A stretch of 64,000 nucleotides of DNA from Streptomyces sp. NBC_00510 (GCA_036013505.1 CP107851.1:6594501-6658500), one strand, 5' to 3'; numbered from the stretch's first letter, positions 17,080 to 26,843 are shown. The notes: generated by a model not told the origin, from the sequence alone. Program-made: numbers and translations.

Positions 17080-19254
17080 ATGTCCTCAGTGTCCCGGAGA
17101 GACTTTCTCGGCACCGCCGCGACCGTCGCCGGCGCGGCCGCCATCGGCGCCACGCTGCCCGGCGTGAGCGCCGCCGCGACCCCCGCCCAGGCCGGGCCCG
17201 CCCCGCGCGGCCACGGCCACGGTCGCCCGCACGGCGACATCCGCGACATCAAGCACGTCGTCGTGATCATGCAGGAGAACCGCAGTTTCGACCACTACTT
17301 CGGCGCCCTCAAGGGCGTACGCGGCTTCGGCGACCGCGCGACGATCCAGCTGCCCGGCGGCGGGTCCGTGTGGCAGCAGCCCAAGGCGCCGACGGAGGGC
17401 GCCGAGACCCAGTACCCGTGGCGGCTGAGCGGCGCGAAGTCCTGGAGCGGCCCGACCCCGCCGAGCGCCGAGCTCGGCGCCGCCAACTACGGCGGCACCA
17501 GCCACGGCTGGACCGACCAGCACGGCGCCTGGTACGGCGGCCTCATGAACGGCTGGTACTACGCCAAGGGCGGCCCCACCACCCTCGGCTACCTGGACCG
17601 CAAGGACCTGCCCTTCCACTACGCCCTCGCCGACACCTACACCGTCGGCGACGCCTACCACTGCTCCGTGCTCAGCGCGACCGGCCCGAACCGCACCTAC
17701 CTGTGGGGCGGCACCATCAACGCCGACAAGAAGCACGGCGACTTCACCGCCAACGACGGCGGCGACGAGCGCGGCAGGTTCCTGCCCTGGGAGTCCTACG
17801 CCGAGACGCTCCAGGAGGCCGGCGTCAGCTGGCGCGTCTACCAGTGCGCCGACGACTACGGCGACAACGGCCTGGAGTACTTCGGCACCTTCGCCAGGCT
17901 CGACCCCACCCAGGGGGGTCGGGCCGCCCCCGGCGACGTCTACTACGACAACGGCGTCAAGGACGTCCCCGAGCCGGTCACCGGCCTCGCGGGCAACGCC
18001 GACAACATCAACGCCGCGATCCGCGCGGACGTGCTGGGCGGCACGCTGCCGCAGGTCAGCTGGGTCGTCAACAACCAGTTCTTCTCCGAGCACCCGGTCA
18101 CCGCGCCCAGCAACGGCGGGTACTTCCTGCGCGGCGTCCTGGAGGCCCTCCACGCCGACCCGGACGTCTTCGACTCGACGCTGGTGATCGTCAACTACGA
18201 CGAGAACGACGGCCAGTTCGACCACGTCCCGCCGCCCGTCCCCGCCCCCGGCGAGGCCGACGAGTTCGTCTCCGGCACCATGGGCCAGTACGGCGTCACC
18301 GAGCCCCTCCCGGTCGGCCTCGGCTTCCGCGTGCCGCTGCTGCTCATCTCGCCCTGGACCCGCGGCGGCTGGGTGACCTCGGAGGTCTCCGACCACACCT
18401 CGGTCATCCAGTTCCTGGAGAAGTGGACCACCGCCCTCGGCACGCCCGCCATCTGCCCCAACATCAGCGACTGGCGGCGCGAGGTGTGCGGCGACCTCAC
18501 CGGCGCCCTCGACTTCGCCTCCCCCGTCTACGGGCTGCCCCACCTGCCCGACACCGGCCCGCTCGTCCCCGAGACCCGGTACACCCCGCTGCCCGGCGAC
18601 AACGCGATGCCCACGCAGGAGAAGGGCACCAAGCGGGCCCGCCCGCTGCCGTACCAGCCCAGTGCCAACCTGACCGGCTTCGCCGAGGGCGCGGTCGAGC
18701 TGGAGTTGGGCAACGAGGCCCCCTTCGCCACCAAGGCGAGCCACTTCTCCGTCCACAACAACCTCGGCGGGTTCCCCTCCCTGGCCGCGTACCCGGCCGC
18801 GTTCCCCGGCCAGTACACCGTCCCCGCGGGCGCGCGGGTCACCGGCACCGGTCCCGTCGGCTCCGCCGCCGGCGACACCGCCTACGACCTGACGGTCACG
18901 GGCCCCAACCGGTTCCTGCGCCGCTTCACCGGCGACACCGCCGGCGCCGGCAAGGACCTCGTCGTCGAGGCCCGCTACCACGACGGCAGGGCGACCGCCC
19001 ACCCGAAGCTCAAGCTGTGGCTGCGCAACAACGGCCGCAAGCCGGTGACGTTCACCGTCACGCACAACCACTACATCCCCGGCGCCCCCACGAAGGTGCG
19101 GGTCGCCCCGCACGGCAAGGAGGCGTGGACGGTCAGCCCGCTGGAGGTCAGCGGCGGCTGGTACGACGTGACCGTCACGGCCGACTGCGACCACACCTGG
19201 TCGCAGCGCTTCACCGGCCACCTGGAGACCGGCCGGGCCAGCGTCACCGGCTGA
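17080..19254 (+). CDS. Tat-exported phosphocholine-type phospholipase C
   Basis: 724 residues. Twin-arginine signal SRRDFLGTAATVAGAAAIGA. The phosphoesterase domain begins IKHVVVIMQENRSFDHYFG, the hallmark of bacterial phospholipase C/acid phosphatase AcpA-type enzymes, with DENDGQFDHVPPP and HTSVIQFLEKW further on. Two C-terminal beta-sandwich domains follow (about 530-720). It hydrolyses phospholipids such as phosphatidylcholine outside the cell, releasing phosphorylated head groups. CCGGAGG precedes ATG at 17080. In a region with two secreted phosphatases and PstS homologues, a role in phosphate scavenging is plausible, though no clear PHO box was seen. Confidence 0.9.
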   Translation: MSSVSRRDFLGTAATVAGAAAIGATLPGVSAAATPAQAGPAPRGHGHGRPHGDIRDIKHVVVIMQENRSFDHYFGALKGVRGFGDRATIQLPGGGSVWQQPKAPTEGAETQYPWRLSGAKSWSGPTPPSAELGAANYGGTSHGWTDQHGAWYGGLMNGWYYAKGGPTTLGYLDRKDLPFHYALADTYTVGDAYHCSVLSATGPNRTYLWGGTINADKKHGDFTANDGGDERGRFLPWESYAETLQEAGVSWRVYQCADDYGDNGLEYFGTFARLDPTQGGRAAPGDVYYDNGVKDVPEPVTGLAGNADNINAAIRADVLGGTLPQVSWVVNNQFFSEHPVTAPSNGGYFLRGVLEALHADPDVFDSTLVIVNYDENDGQFDHVPPPVPAPGEADEFVSGTMGQYGVTEPLPVGLGFRVPLLLISPWTRGGWVTSEVSDHTSVIQFLEKWTTALGTPAICPNISDWRREVCGDLTGALDFASPVYGLPHLPDTGPLVPETRYTPLPGDNAMPTQEKGTKRARPLPYQPSANLTGFAEGAVELELGNEAPFATKASHFSVHNNLGGFPSLAAYPAAFPGQYTVPAGARVTGTGPVGSAAGDTAYDLTVTGPNRFLRRFTGDTAGAGKDLVVEARYHDGRATAHPKLKLWLRNNGRKPVTFTVTHNHYIPGAPTKVRVAPHGKEAWTVSPLEVSGGWYDVTVTADCDHTWSQRFTGHLETGRASVTG

Positions 19255-19316
19255 CCTGATCCGCCGGGACCCGACTGGACCTGACCAAGCCTCACTTGAC
19301 CTGACCTGACCTGAAC

Positions 19317-19354
19317 GGCCGGGGACGGGCGACCGCCGTCGCCCGTCCCCGGCC
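19317..19354. terminator. bidirectional terminator
   Basis: A perfect 17-bp stem (GGCCGGGGACGGGCGAC pairing with GTCGCCCGTCCCCGGCC) and loop CGCC sit between the convergent phospholipase and pstS-like genes. Just upstream (about 19297-19313) are short ctgac tandem repeats. Confidence 0.9.
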
Positions 19355-19382
19355 GCGTCCGTGCCCGGCGTCCCGGCCGCGG

Positions 19383-21087
19383 TCAGATGACGGTGAGCGT
19401 CAGGACCGCCGTGTAGGTGCCGGGCCGCGTGTCCGTGGGCGCGTCGAGGTCCAGCCGCGCCCCCACGTCGGCGGTGCCGGGGCCGGCGCCGGTGGCCAGG
19501 GTCCGGGCCCGCCCCAGCCCGCCGTCGTCGCCGGGGAGTACCGGGGGGCCCGCCGTGACGCCCCGGACGTTGCCCGCGTCCACGACCTCGGGAGCCCAGG
19601 TCAGACTGCTCGCGGGGATGCCGGTGCCGTACGGGCCCGCGAAGTCGCCGGCCTGTCCCGAGGCCGTCCAGCCGACGCTCCCGGGACGGGTGTCGGTGAC
19701 GGTGACCGGGGTCATCCGCCCCGAGGCGTGGAGGTGTTCACCCGACGCGTCGAGCACCGGACCCGGCAGCACGACGCGCGGGCTGCCCTCGATGGAGATC
19801 ACCAGCGCCCCGGGTTCCACGATCGTCGTGATCGACTGCTCGTGCCCTCCCGGGGCCGTGTTCTCGCACGAGGGGACGCCCAGCCGGTCGCACGCCCGCG
19901 GTTGCGGAGCGCTCCGCAGGGCCTCGGCGGCCGAGGCGGCGCAGCCCGAGGCGTCGACGTCGCCGGACGTGGAACCGGGAATGCCTGCCGCGGTGTTCAG
20001 GCCCTTGCCGACCAGGTTCGGCGGAAGGACGGAGTTGCCCAGGCGCGCCGACGCGTCCTGCTCGCACAGCGCGAGCGAGGCGAACGAGGCGAGCGTCCGC
20101 CCCTTGGCCGTCGAGAAGCGTTGATCGGTCGCCGTCGGGACGATCAGGTAGCCGACGATCGGCAGGGGATACGTCCGCGGGTCCGGGTCGGTGTAGGCGC
20201 CGGCGGGCCTGACGAGTGCCCGAGGGGTCGGACGCGGTCGTGGCCAGACCCACCGTCACACCACCCTGGGTGGGGGAGGTGTAGTAGCCGGCGCGGTTGA
20301 GCAGCCTGGCCATCACCGTGCGCGCGATCTGCGCGTAGCTCGACTCGGCGTACGTGATCGCGCCGTTGCCCGCGTGCCCCGCCACGTAGCCGGTCACGCC
20401 GTTCGAGCCCGCCACGGCCACGTCCCCGGGGACCGTCGGGAAGAGCGAGGTCGCGCCGCAGCCCGCGCCGCGCCCCGCCGCGCCGCAGTAGGCGCCCCAC
20501 ACCGCCGGCTGCCGGTCGGCCAGCCACTGGGTCAGCGCGGCGGTGGTGCCGCTGGCGTCGGCGCGGACGACCGGGACGACCGGGACGTCCGGCAGCCGGG
20601 TCCCCGGGTTGTCCGCCCGGATCGCCGGGTCGTCCCACCGGGTGATGCCCCGGGTGAAGATCCCGGCCACCGTCGCCGGGGACAGCCGCAGGTTCGTGAT
20701 GCGCTCGCCGTCGACCTGCACGTTGTAGTGGAAGCCGATGCCACCCACCACGGCCGGGACGTAGGCGAACGGCCTGGCGGGCGGCCGGTCGGTCACCCCG
20801 CCCTCGGTCAGGCCGTACGGCAGGTCCGACACCGCGTAGTCCACGGTGCCGTTCCGGAACTGGTTGCGTCCGTCGGCCGAGCCGGTGCCGGAGTAGCCGA
20901 CGATGCCGAGGCCGGACCTGCCCGCGGTGTACCGCCACTGGTCGAGCGGGCCGTTTGCCCACGTCGAACCGGCCCCGGCGACCGGCGCGCCTGCCGCCGC
21001 GTGCGCGGGCGGCGCGGTGCCCAGGGAGACGAGGAGCACCGCCGCCGCCGAGGCGACGGCCCCCCGCACCCGGCCCCGTCGGCGCAC
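19383..21087 (-). pseudogene. orphan PstS-like protein with WxL-like tail, frameshifted
   Basis: Start GTG at 21087, with GGAGGT nine bases upstream and a signal peptide (VASAAAVLLVSLGTAPPAHA). The first 290 codons read as PstS: GAGSTWANGPLDQW, SGTGSADGRNQFRNGTVDYA, VVRADASGTTAALTQWL, SNGVTGYVAGH. At about 20215-20225 the frame breaks. The rest (PAGAYTDPDPRTYPLPIVGY through the WxL-like tail PVTVTDTRPGSVGWTA to YTAVLTLTVI) continues in another frame, consistent with one extra G in a GGG run or a two-base loss. No pstCAB genes are near. It is either a real pseudogene or a sequencing error; the intact paralogue is at 29426-31189. Confidence 0.75.
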
Positions 21088-21174
21088 CCGCGGACAACCT
21101 CCGCGTACCGCCGCCCCGTTCACTCGCGTCACTCCCGGTCCCCTCCGCCCGTCACGGCGCGTCCGTACGACCCC

Positions 21175-21259
21175 CGCCCCGTGCCTCGATCGCATCGCGC
21201 AAGAGTGCGCGCCCCGCCGCAACCCGGCGCGACGGAAAGATGAAGGACGAACGAACGCA
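21175..21259 (-). promoter_or_regulatory. leader segment shared with the second pstS-like gene
   Basis: Read on the minus strand this block contains TTCGTCCTTC, TCCGTCGC, GGGTTGCGGCG and CGCGATGCGATC in order, nearly identical to 29103-29195 upstream of the intact paralogue. It ends about 90 bp before the GTG start. Its 11-base-spaced TTCGTC/TCCGTC units vaguely recall PhoP direct repeats but do not match GTTCACC well. The remainder of 21260-21577 holds no gene I can support. Confidence 0.6.
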
Positions 21260-21577
21260 GTGCCACCGCCGCGCGGGCGCAGGACACCGGGCGGCCGATC
21301 GGCTCCTGTGCACGCCGGCCGCCGCCTCGGTGGTCGTCCTCCCGTCGCGCGGGACCGGAGAAGCGAGTACGGCCCTCCCGGACGGCCCCTCGTGGACGGC
21401 GCGCGAGGAGGCGGACCCGGCGATCGTGTGACGCGGCCGGGCGCGGGCCGGACCGCCGGCGACGGAGGGTGACCGTGACCCCCGGGTCCTGGCCAAGGGC
21501 CGCCGGTGGGTGAACGCCCGCCCCCGGCGCCCGGAAGATTTCCCACGGCGCCCTCGCATAGCCCCTGACCTGCGAAG

Positions 21578-21617
21578 AAGCGCCCGCCGCGACGCTGCGC
21601 CGGGGCGCTTTCTTTTG
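21578..21617 (+). terminator. orphan intrinsic terminator with T-tract
   Basis: AAGCGCCC (21578-21585) pairs with GGGCGCTT (21603-21610), followed by TTCTTTT, a rare canonical T-tract for this genome. No coding gene is visible upstream on the plus strand, so it may end a small RNA, or stop transcription entering from upstream. Confidence 0.5.
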
Positions 21618-21814
21618 ACTACGGGCCCCACCCGTGTCACGGTCATGTCCTCGGCGTTTGCCGCCTTGCATCACGGCGTCCCTGCCCGGTGAGCGAGAAC
21701 GCGTGGGTCACGTGCCCCTCGTCCTACCGGCTCCAGGCACACGAAGCCGGTTCGACGACGGTCGGAAATGGCACGGCCGTTGTCCACCAATCTTCACGTA
21801 CGAAGGAGATTGAC

Positions 21815-22117
21815 ATGCGTGCAAACATCACCGTCCGCCGGACTGTCGCCGCAGCGCTGGCGGCACCGTTGCTCGCCGTCGTCGCGGCGGGCACCGCCGA
21901 AGCGGCACCACAGATCACGACCTCAGCCCTCCAGACGGCGCCGACCAGCTACGTCCAGGGCGGCGGCGGCTTCGGCGGCGGCTTCGGCGGCATCGGCGGC
22001 TTCCGCGGCAACGGGTTCTACGGCAACAACTTCTACGGCGGTTTCGTCCCCGTCGTCGTCGTCCCCGTGGCCGTCCCCGTCGGCGGCTTCGGCGGCGGGT
22101 ACTTCCCGTTCCGCTGA
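21815..22117 (+). CDS. small secreted glycine-rich protein
   Basis: 100 residues. ATG at 21815 follows AAGGAG. Signal peptide RRTVAAALAAPLLAVVAAGT with cleavage near AEAAP. The mature part (about 68 residues) is low complexity: GGGGFGGGFGGIGGFRGNGF, YGNNFYGG, a valine-rich strand (FVPVVVVPVAVPVGG) and GGGYFPFR. No cysteine and no enzyme motif. It is likely a structural or surface-coating peptide; the function is unknown. A strong terminator follows. Confidence 0.75.
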   Translation: MRANITVRRTVAAALAAPLLAVVAAGTAEAAPQITTSALQTAPTSYVQGGGGFGGGFGGIGGFRGNGFYGNNFYGGFVPVVVVPVAVPVGGFGGGYFPFR

Positions 22118-22152
22118 GGCCTCCCCGCCCCACCGACCGCGGCACACCCCGA

Positions 22153-22197
22153 CCGGCCGGAAGCTCCGTGACGAACCGCCACGGGGCTTCCGGCCGG
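22153..22197 (+). terminator. intrinsic terminator after the glycine-rich gene
   Basis: An 18-bp stem (22153-22170 with 22180-22197) containing a single G-T pair, with a nine-base loop, lies 35 bases after the stop codon. Confidence 0.85.
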
Positions 22198-22303
22198 CGG
22201 GCCGCCCTCGCCCCGCTCCTGTCACACCCCCACGACGGCTCCGGTCTCAGCTGTCGGCCCCCGTCCACGCGGGGCCGGTCCAGTCGACGACGAGGAGGGC
22301 ACC

Positions 22304-22708
22304 GTGACCGTTCGGTCCAGGGAATTCAACTTCGGCATGCCGTGGGAATCGCTCTACGGGTACAGCCAGGCCGTACAGGCCGGCGACACGCTCTACATCT
22401 CGGGTCAGTTGTCCCACGACAGCGCCGGAACCTTCATCGGGACCGGCGACTTCGAGCTCCAGATGAGCACGACCCTCGACAACCTCGACCGCGTGCTGGA
22501 GCACTTCGGCGCCGGCCGCGACCAGATCGTCGAGACCACCGTCCTGGTCAGGGGCCTGCGCGACCACTTCGACACCGTCGCCCGCCTGCACGCCGCCTAC
22601 TGCGGCGACCACCGCCCCACCAGCACCGTCATGGGCGTGTCCGACCTGGCCCTGCCCGACCAGCTCGTGGAGATCGGCGCGGTCGTCCGCCTCGACATCA
22701 CCCACTGA
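22304..22708 (+). CDS. ridA: RidA family protein
   Basis: 134 residues. GTG at 22304 follows GGAGGG. RidA fold features: the start of the barrel (YGYSQAVQAGDTLYISGQ), QMSTTLDNLDRVLEHFGA, and the end LVEIGAVVRLDI. Classical RidA has an arginine near the C-terminal part that binds the carboxylate of enamines or imines; here a DHRPTSTVMGVSDLALPDQLV segment occupies that region. The probable role is hydrolysis of reactive enamine/imine intermediates or a related deaminase activity. It sits 33 bp upstream of the ECF41 sigma gene, with no obvious functional link. Confidence 0.85.
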   Translation: MTVRSREFNFGMPWESLYGYSQAVQAGDTLYISGQLSHDSAGTFIGTGDFELQMSTTLDNLDRVLEHFGAGRDQIVETTVLVRGLRDHFDTVARLHAAYCGDHRPTSTVMGVSDLALPDQLVEIGAVVRLDITH

Positions 22709-22741
22709 CCGGACACCGGACGCGGGGCTAGGATCCGGGCC

Positions 22742-23695
22742 ATGGCCCTGACCCTGCACGACGTGGACCGGTTCGAGGCCTCCAGGCCCCGCCTGGAGGC
22801 CGTCGCCTACCGGCTCCTCGGCTCCGCGAGCGAGGCCGAGGACGCCGTGCAGGAGACCTTCCTGCGCTGGCAGGCCGTCGACGTCGACCGCATCGACGTC
22901 CCCGAGGCGTGGCTGACGAAGGTGCTCACCAACCTGTGCCTCAACCAGCTGACCTCGGCCCGGGCCCGGCGCGAGACCTACGTGGGCCAGTGGCTCCCCG
23001 AACCGCTGCTCGCCGGTGACCCGATGCTCGGCCCGGCCGACACCGCCGAACAGCGCGAATCCGTCTCGTACGCGGTCCTCGTCCTGCTGGAGCGCCTCAG
23101 CCCCAACGAGCGCGCGGTGTACGTGCTGCGGGAGGCCTTCGACTACCCGCACCGCGAGATCGCGGGGATCCTCGACATCACCGAGGCCGCCAGCCAGCAG
23201 ATCCACCACCGCGCCAGGAAGCACATCGCGGACGGCAAGGCCCGCAAGGCCGGTACCGAGGTCGACGAGGCGGCCACCCGGCGGGTCGTCGAGGAGTTCC
23301 TGGCGGCCGCCACCAGCGGCCGGACCGAGCCGCTCGTGCGGCTGCTCACCCAGGACGTCGTCGCGGTCGGCGACGGCGGCGGGAAGGTCCCGGCCCGCGC
23401 GAAGGCGTTCGAAGGCGCGCTCGCCGTCGCGAAGTTCCTGCGCGGCCTGTTCAAGCCCGGCACGGCCAAGCGTGCCCTGGTCGGCGGCTCGGCCGAGATC
23501 CACGCGACGGCCGCCAACGGCGGCCCCGCCGTCGTGGCGGTCGTCGACGGCCGGGTCGTCGGCGTCATGTGCCTGGAGGTCACCGCCGAGGGCATCGCCG
23601 CCGTACGCAACCAGGTCAACCCCGACAAGCTCCGGCGCGCGACCGGCCGATGGGCGGCCGGCGACCACGGGGAACCCCTGCTCCACGCCTTCTGA
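22742..23695 (+). CDS. sigJ: ECF41-type RNA polymerase sigma factor
   Basis: 317 residues. Region 2 (RLEAVAYRLLGSASEAEDAV, LRWQAVD) and region 4 (LLERLSPNERAVYVLREAFD, SQQIHHRARKHI) are followed by a SnoaL-like C-terminal domain. The linker has WLPEPLL and the C-terminus has NPDKL, two marks of the ECF41 group. The C-terminal domain acts as a built-in activator/anti-sigma module. As usual for this group, the next gene is an oxidoreductase that is probably the target. No anti-sigma gene is present. Confidence 0.93.
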   Translation: MALTLHDVDRFEASRPRLEAVAYRLLGSASEAEDAVQETFLRWQAVDVDRIDVPEAWLTKVLTNLCLNQLTSARARRETYVGQWLPEPLLAGDPMLGPADTAEQRESVSYAVLVLLERLSPNERAVYVLREAFDYPHREIAGILDITEAASQQIHHRARKHIADGKARKAGTEVDEAATRRVVEEFLAAATSGRTEPLVRLLTQDVVAVGDGGGKVPARAKAFEGALAVAKFLRGLFKPGTAKRALVGGSAEIHATAANGGPAVVAVVDGRVVGVMCLEVTAEGIAAVRNQVNPDKLRRATGRWAAGDHGEPLLHAF

Positions 23696-23793
23696 CCCCG
23701 GTGTGACGTGCTTCACATCACGTTCCTGTCAGGAAACGGCGGGCCGCCCGGTTCAAGGGGCGAACCCGCTGGAGAGAAGACAGGAGCCAGGAC

Positions 23794-24990
23794 ATGCAGC
23801 ACCGCATCGTCGTCCTCGGAGCCGGATACACCGGAGCCAGCGCCGCCGGGCGCCTCGCCAGGCGGCTGCACCGCGAGGACGTCGCCATCACCCTCGTCAA
23901 CGCGGAGCCCGACTTCGTCGAGCGCGTCCGGATGCACCAGCTCGCGACCGGCCAGGACCTCACCACCCGGCCCCTCGGCGAGATGTTCGCGGGCACCGGC
24001 GTCGCACTGAAGGCGGCGAAGGTCACCGGCGTCGACCCCGACCGCAGGACCGTCGCCGTCCACGGCGCGGACGGCGCCGGGGAACTGACGTACGACACCC
24101 TCGTCTACGCCCTCGGCAGCGGCTGGAAGGACCAGGGCGTCCCCGGCGCCGCCGAGCACGCCCACGAGATCGCCGGCCGCCCCGGGGCACTGCGGGTGCG
24201 CGAGCGCCTGGCCGCCCTGGACGCCGGACGGCCCGTGCTCGTGGTCGGCGGCGGCCTCACCGGCCTGGAGGCCGCGACCGAGATCGCCGAGGCCCGCCCG
24301 GACCTCGCCGTCGCCCTCGCCGCCCACGGCGGCCTCGGCGACTGGCTCTCCGCCAAGGGCGCCCGGCACCTGCGCAAGGTCGTCGACCGGCTCGGCATCA
24401 CCGTTCACGAGCACACCACCGTCACCGCCGTGGCGGCCGACCACGTCACCACCTCCGACGGCACCTCCATCCCGGCCGCGGTCACCGTGTGGACCACCGG
24501 CTTCGCCGTCCACCCGATCGCCGGGGCCACCACCCTGGAGACGACCGGCACCGGCCGGATCGTGGTCGACGGCACCATGCGCTCGGTCTCCCACCCGAAC
24601 GTCTACGCCATCGGCGACGCCGCCCTGGCGATGGGCCCCGGCGACAAGCCGCTGCGGATGTCGTGCGCCTCGGGCATCCCCACCGCCTGGCAGGCCGCCG
24701 ACGCCATCGCGGCCCGCCTGACCGGCGGCAAGCTCCCCAACGCCCCACTGCGGTACTTCAACCAGTGCATCTCGCTGGGCCGCAAGGAAGGCCTGATCCA
24801 GTACGTCACCGCCGACGACCGCGCGGTCAGCGCGGCCCTGACCGGACGGCTCGCCGCCCTCTACAAGGAACTGATCTGCAAGGGCGCCGCCTGGGGCGTC
24901 GCCAACCCGACGATGGGCCTCCCCACCCGCCGCCGCCGCGTCACCCCCCAGCCCGCCCCCTCCGGACCCGCGGTCCGGACGCCTGCCTGA
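23794..24990 (+). CDS. NAD(P)/FAD-dependent oxidoreductase (NDH-2-like), ECF41 partner
   Basis: 398 residues. FAD Rossmann motif IVVLGAGYTGASAAGRLA at the N-terminus, second nucleotide-binding motif VLVVGGGLTGLEAATEIAEA near 150, and the C-terminal FAD motif NVYAIGDAALAMG. It looks like type II NADH dehydrogenase-related disulfide reductase-fold enzymes, but lacks a clear C-terminal membrane-binding helix. Its position 98 bp after the ECF41 sigma gene is the standard ECF41 arrangement. AGGAG lies upstream of ATG at 23794. Electron acceptor unknown. Confidence 0.9.
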   Translation: MQHRIVVLGAGYTGASAAGRLARRLHREDVAITLVNAEPDFVERVRMHQLATGQDLTTRPLGEMFAGTGVALKAAKVTGVDPDRRTVAVHGADGAGELTYDTLVYALGSGWKDQGVPGAAEHAHEIAGRPGALRVRERLAALDAGRPVLVVGGGLTGLEAATEIAEARPDLAVALAAHGGLGDWLSAKGARHLRKVVDRLGITVHEHTTVTAVAADHVTTSDGTSIPAAVTVWTTGFAVHPIAGATTLETTGTGRIVVDGTMRSVSHPNVYAIGDAALAMGPGDKPLRMSCASGIPTAWQAADAIAARLTGGKLPNAPLRYFNQCISLGRKEGLIQYVTADDRAVSAALTGRLAALYKELICKGAAWGVANPTMGLPTRRRRVTPQPAPSGPAVRTPA

Positions 24991-25072
24991 CCCGCAGCGC
25001 GCGATGTCCTGCCGCGGGGGAGCCGCCCCGCGACGGGGCTGCGGGGCTGCGGGGCTGCGGGCGCTCGGGGGA

Positions 25073-25393
25073 TCAGGAGTTGGCGATCAGCGCCGCCGTC
25101 GGCAGCAACGTGCCCAGGACGCTGAGCAGCCAGTAGGTGCGTGCGGTGAGCGCCGTCCGGACGGCGAGGGGCCGGTTGGCCACCCACCAGAGCACGGCGT
25201 AGAGGAGCACGACGGGCCCGAAGAGCAGCAGCCCGGGCAGGATGCCGTCGTTCTCCGTCGGCTCCCGCACGGTCAGACCCAGGTCGGCGAGCGGCCAGTT
25301 CGCGGCGAGGTACCAGAGCATCCAGATCGGCACCACGCCCGGGATCCCCAGCAGCAGATTCACGCCCAGGGCGGTGTACCACCGTCTGGTCAT
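25073..25393 (-). CDS. small integral membrane protein
   Basis: 106 residues with three hydrophobic segments (ALGVNLLLGIPGVVPIWMLW, LLLFGPVVLLYAVLWWVAN, YWLLSVLGTLLPTAALIA). ATG at 25393 follows GGGGAGGGG. No recognisable domain. It is convergent with the oxidoreductase gene; the gap between them contains a ctgcgggg tandem repeat (about 25036-25060). Confidence 0.75.
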   Translation of the reverse strand: MTRRWYTALGVNLLLGIPGVVPIWMLWYLAANWPLADLGLTVREPTENDGILPGLLLFGPVVLLYAVLWWVANRPLAVRTALTARTYWLLSVLGTLLPTAALIANS

Positions 25394-25526
25394 CCCCGTC
25401 GCCCCTCCCCGTGATCGTCTGTGGGAGACGGTACAACGAGGGCGGACGGAGCCGACCGCCGCAGCCGCAACGGACTTCCCGCGCGGAGCGGCGGTCGGGC
25501 CACCCGTACCCGCTGCCGGTCGGGCG

Positions 25527-26540
25527 TCAGCCGATCTCCACCGCCATACCCTTGACGTTGGTGGCGTCCAACGCCTTCCGGATCCCCTTGGCGAGCTTGA
25601 CCGCGTCACCGACGGCCCAGAAGTGGACGAAGAAGAGCCGCGGTTCGTCCGTCAGCCCGTGGTTGTGCAGCTCCACGAGTTGGCACCCGGCACGCCTGAG
25701 AGCCGCCAGGACGTCCTGGACCTCACTGGCGATCATGGCGCAGTCGCCGCTGACCGCGGCCCTGCCGTTGCCCAGCGGCTGGTAGTTGATCGCACTGGTG
25801 GATCCGAGGCCCGGCGGCAGGACCATGCCGGCGTCGGTGATGGTCTCCCGGCGCACGAAGGTGTTCTTGTAGACCCCGTCGTCGATGCCGCCCTTGATGC
25901 CCATCACCTTGTCGATGGTGGCGACGTCCATGTCGAGCTTGCGCGGCACCGTGTGGTCCGGCCGCCCCGGCGGCGGGGCGCCGGTCCGGTCGAGCGCCGC
26001 ACGCAGCCCCGTGGCGATGGCCACGGGGTCCTTGCCGTGCGCGTGGACGTGGACCCACCAGATCTCCGGGTCCTGCGACAGCAGGTGCTTGTGGATCGCG
26101 GTCTGCTCGATCTTGCGCTCGTGCAGCACGTCGGCGAACGACTGCATCTCCTTCTCGGTGACCACCACGTCGCCCATCAGCAGCGTGTTCCCGTCGGCGT
26201 AGCGGACGAAGGACACGTGCGAGCCCAGGGCGAGCCCCGGTTTGACGGTGACGCCCTGTGAGACCACCTTGAGGTCCCGGCGCGGCAGACCCGTGTGGTA
26301 CATGAACTCGCGCCTGATGTCGCCCGTCCGCCCGAGCGCGACGGACACGTCCTTCCAGTCCGTCAGAGCGGTGCGCACGGGCATGACCGACGGGTGGTTG
26401 TGCTGTTTCGACGTTCCGGTTGGCGCGCACGCGGAGATCGCCCCGCCCAGCATCGGCGCCAGAGTGGCCGCGGCGAGCAGATGCCGCCGTGACGCACCCG
26501 CCTGCGGGTGGGTGTCCTGCTGTCGGTCCTCACGCATCAT
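25527..26540 (-). CDS. DUF1259 (LppY/LpqO-type) exported protein
   Basis: 337 residues. ATG at 26540 follows AGGAGG. The N-terminus has a twin-arginine-like signal (SRRHLLAAATLAPMLGG) ending in a possible lipobox ISAC. The body holds two DUF1259 repeats, recognisable from paired segments such as LMGDVVVTEKEMQSFADVL with VHVHAHGKDPVAIATGL, and CAMIASEVQDVLAALR with LFFVHFWAVGDAVKLAKGI. Conserved His clusters (IHKHLL, HNHG) may bind metal. The family's function is unknown; mycobacterial relatives are lipoproteins. Confidence 0.85.
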   Translation of the reverse strand: MMREDRQQDTHPQAGASRRHLLAAATLAPMLGGAISACAPTGTSKQHNHPSVMPVRTALTDWKDVSVALGRTGDIRREFMYHTGLPRRDLKVVSQGVTVKPGLALGSHVSFVRYADGNTLLMGDVVVTEKEMQSFADVLHERKIEQTAIHKHLLSQDPEIWWVHVHAHGKDPVAIATGLRAALDRTGAPPPGRPDHTVPRKLDMDVATIDKVMGIKGGIDDGVYKNTFVRRETITDAGMVLPPGLGSTSAINYQPLGNGRAAVSGDCAMIASEVQDVLAALRRAGCQLVELHNHGLTDEPRLFFVHFWAVGDAVKLAKGIRKALDATNVKGMAVEIG

Positions 26541-26843
26541 GTGTGCCTCCTGACGGGATGGAAGCACGACGAGCCACGGACAGACCCCAGCACCACCAGC
26601 ACTGCGGCCAGGTGGGTGAAGCGCCCGTCGGCAAACGGGTGAGCCGGCCCGCCGACGGAGCCCGTACGCCTGCCCCGGCCACGCCTGGCGGCCCCCCAAC
26701 TGCGCCACGAAGCTCCGCGTGCTCGGCCGACCGGCGCAGTGCAGGGGCCCGGGCAGGCGAACCCTGCGACGGACCGTCACCGGGGGAAGCCGTGCCGTGT
26801 GCACGGCGTGGCCCCCTCCGGCCCATTCTGGAACCCTCCGACC

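Noticed and set aside
23696..23793. ECF41 target promoter (TGTCACA/CGTC) before the oxidoreductase gene
   Set aside because: Only a partial TGTCAGG with a poor -10 could be found by eye; the gene pairing is convincing but the promoter match is not.
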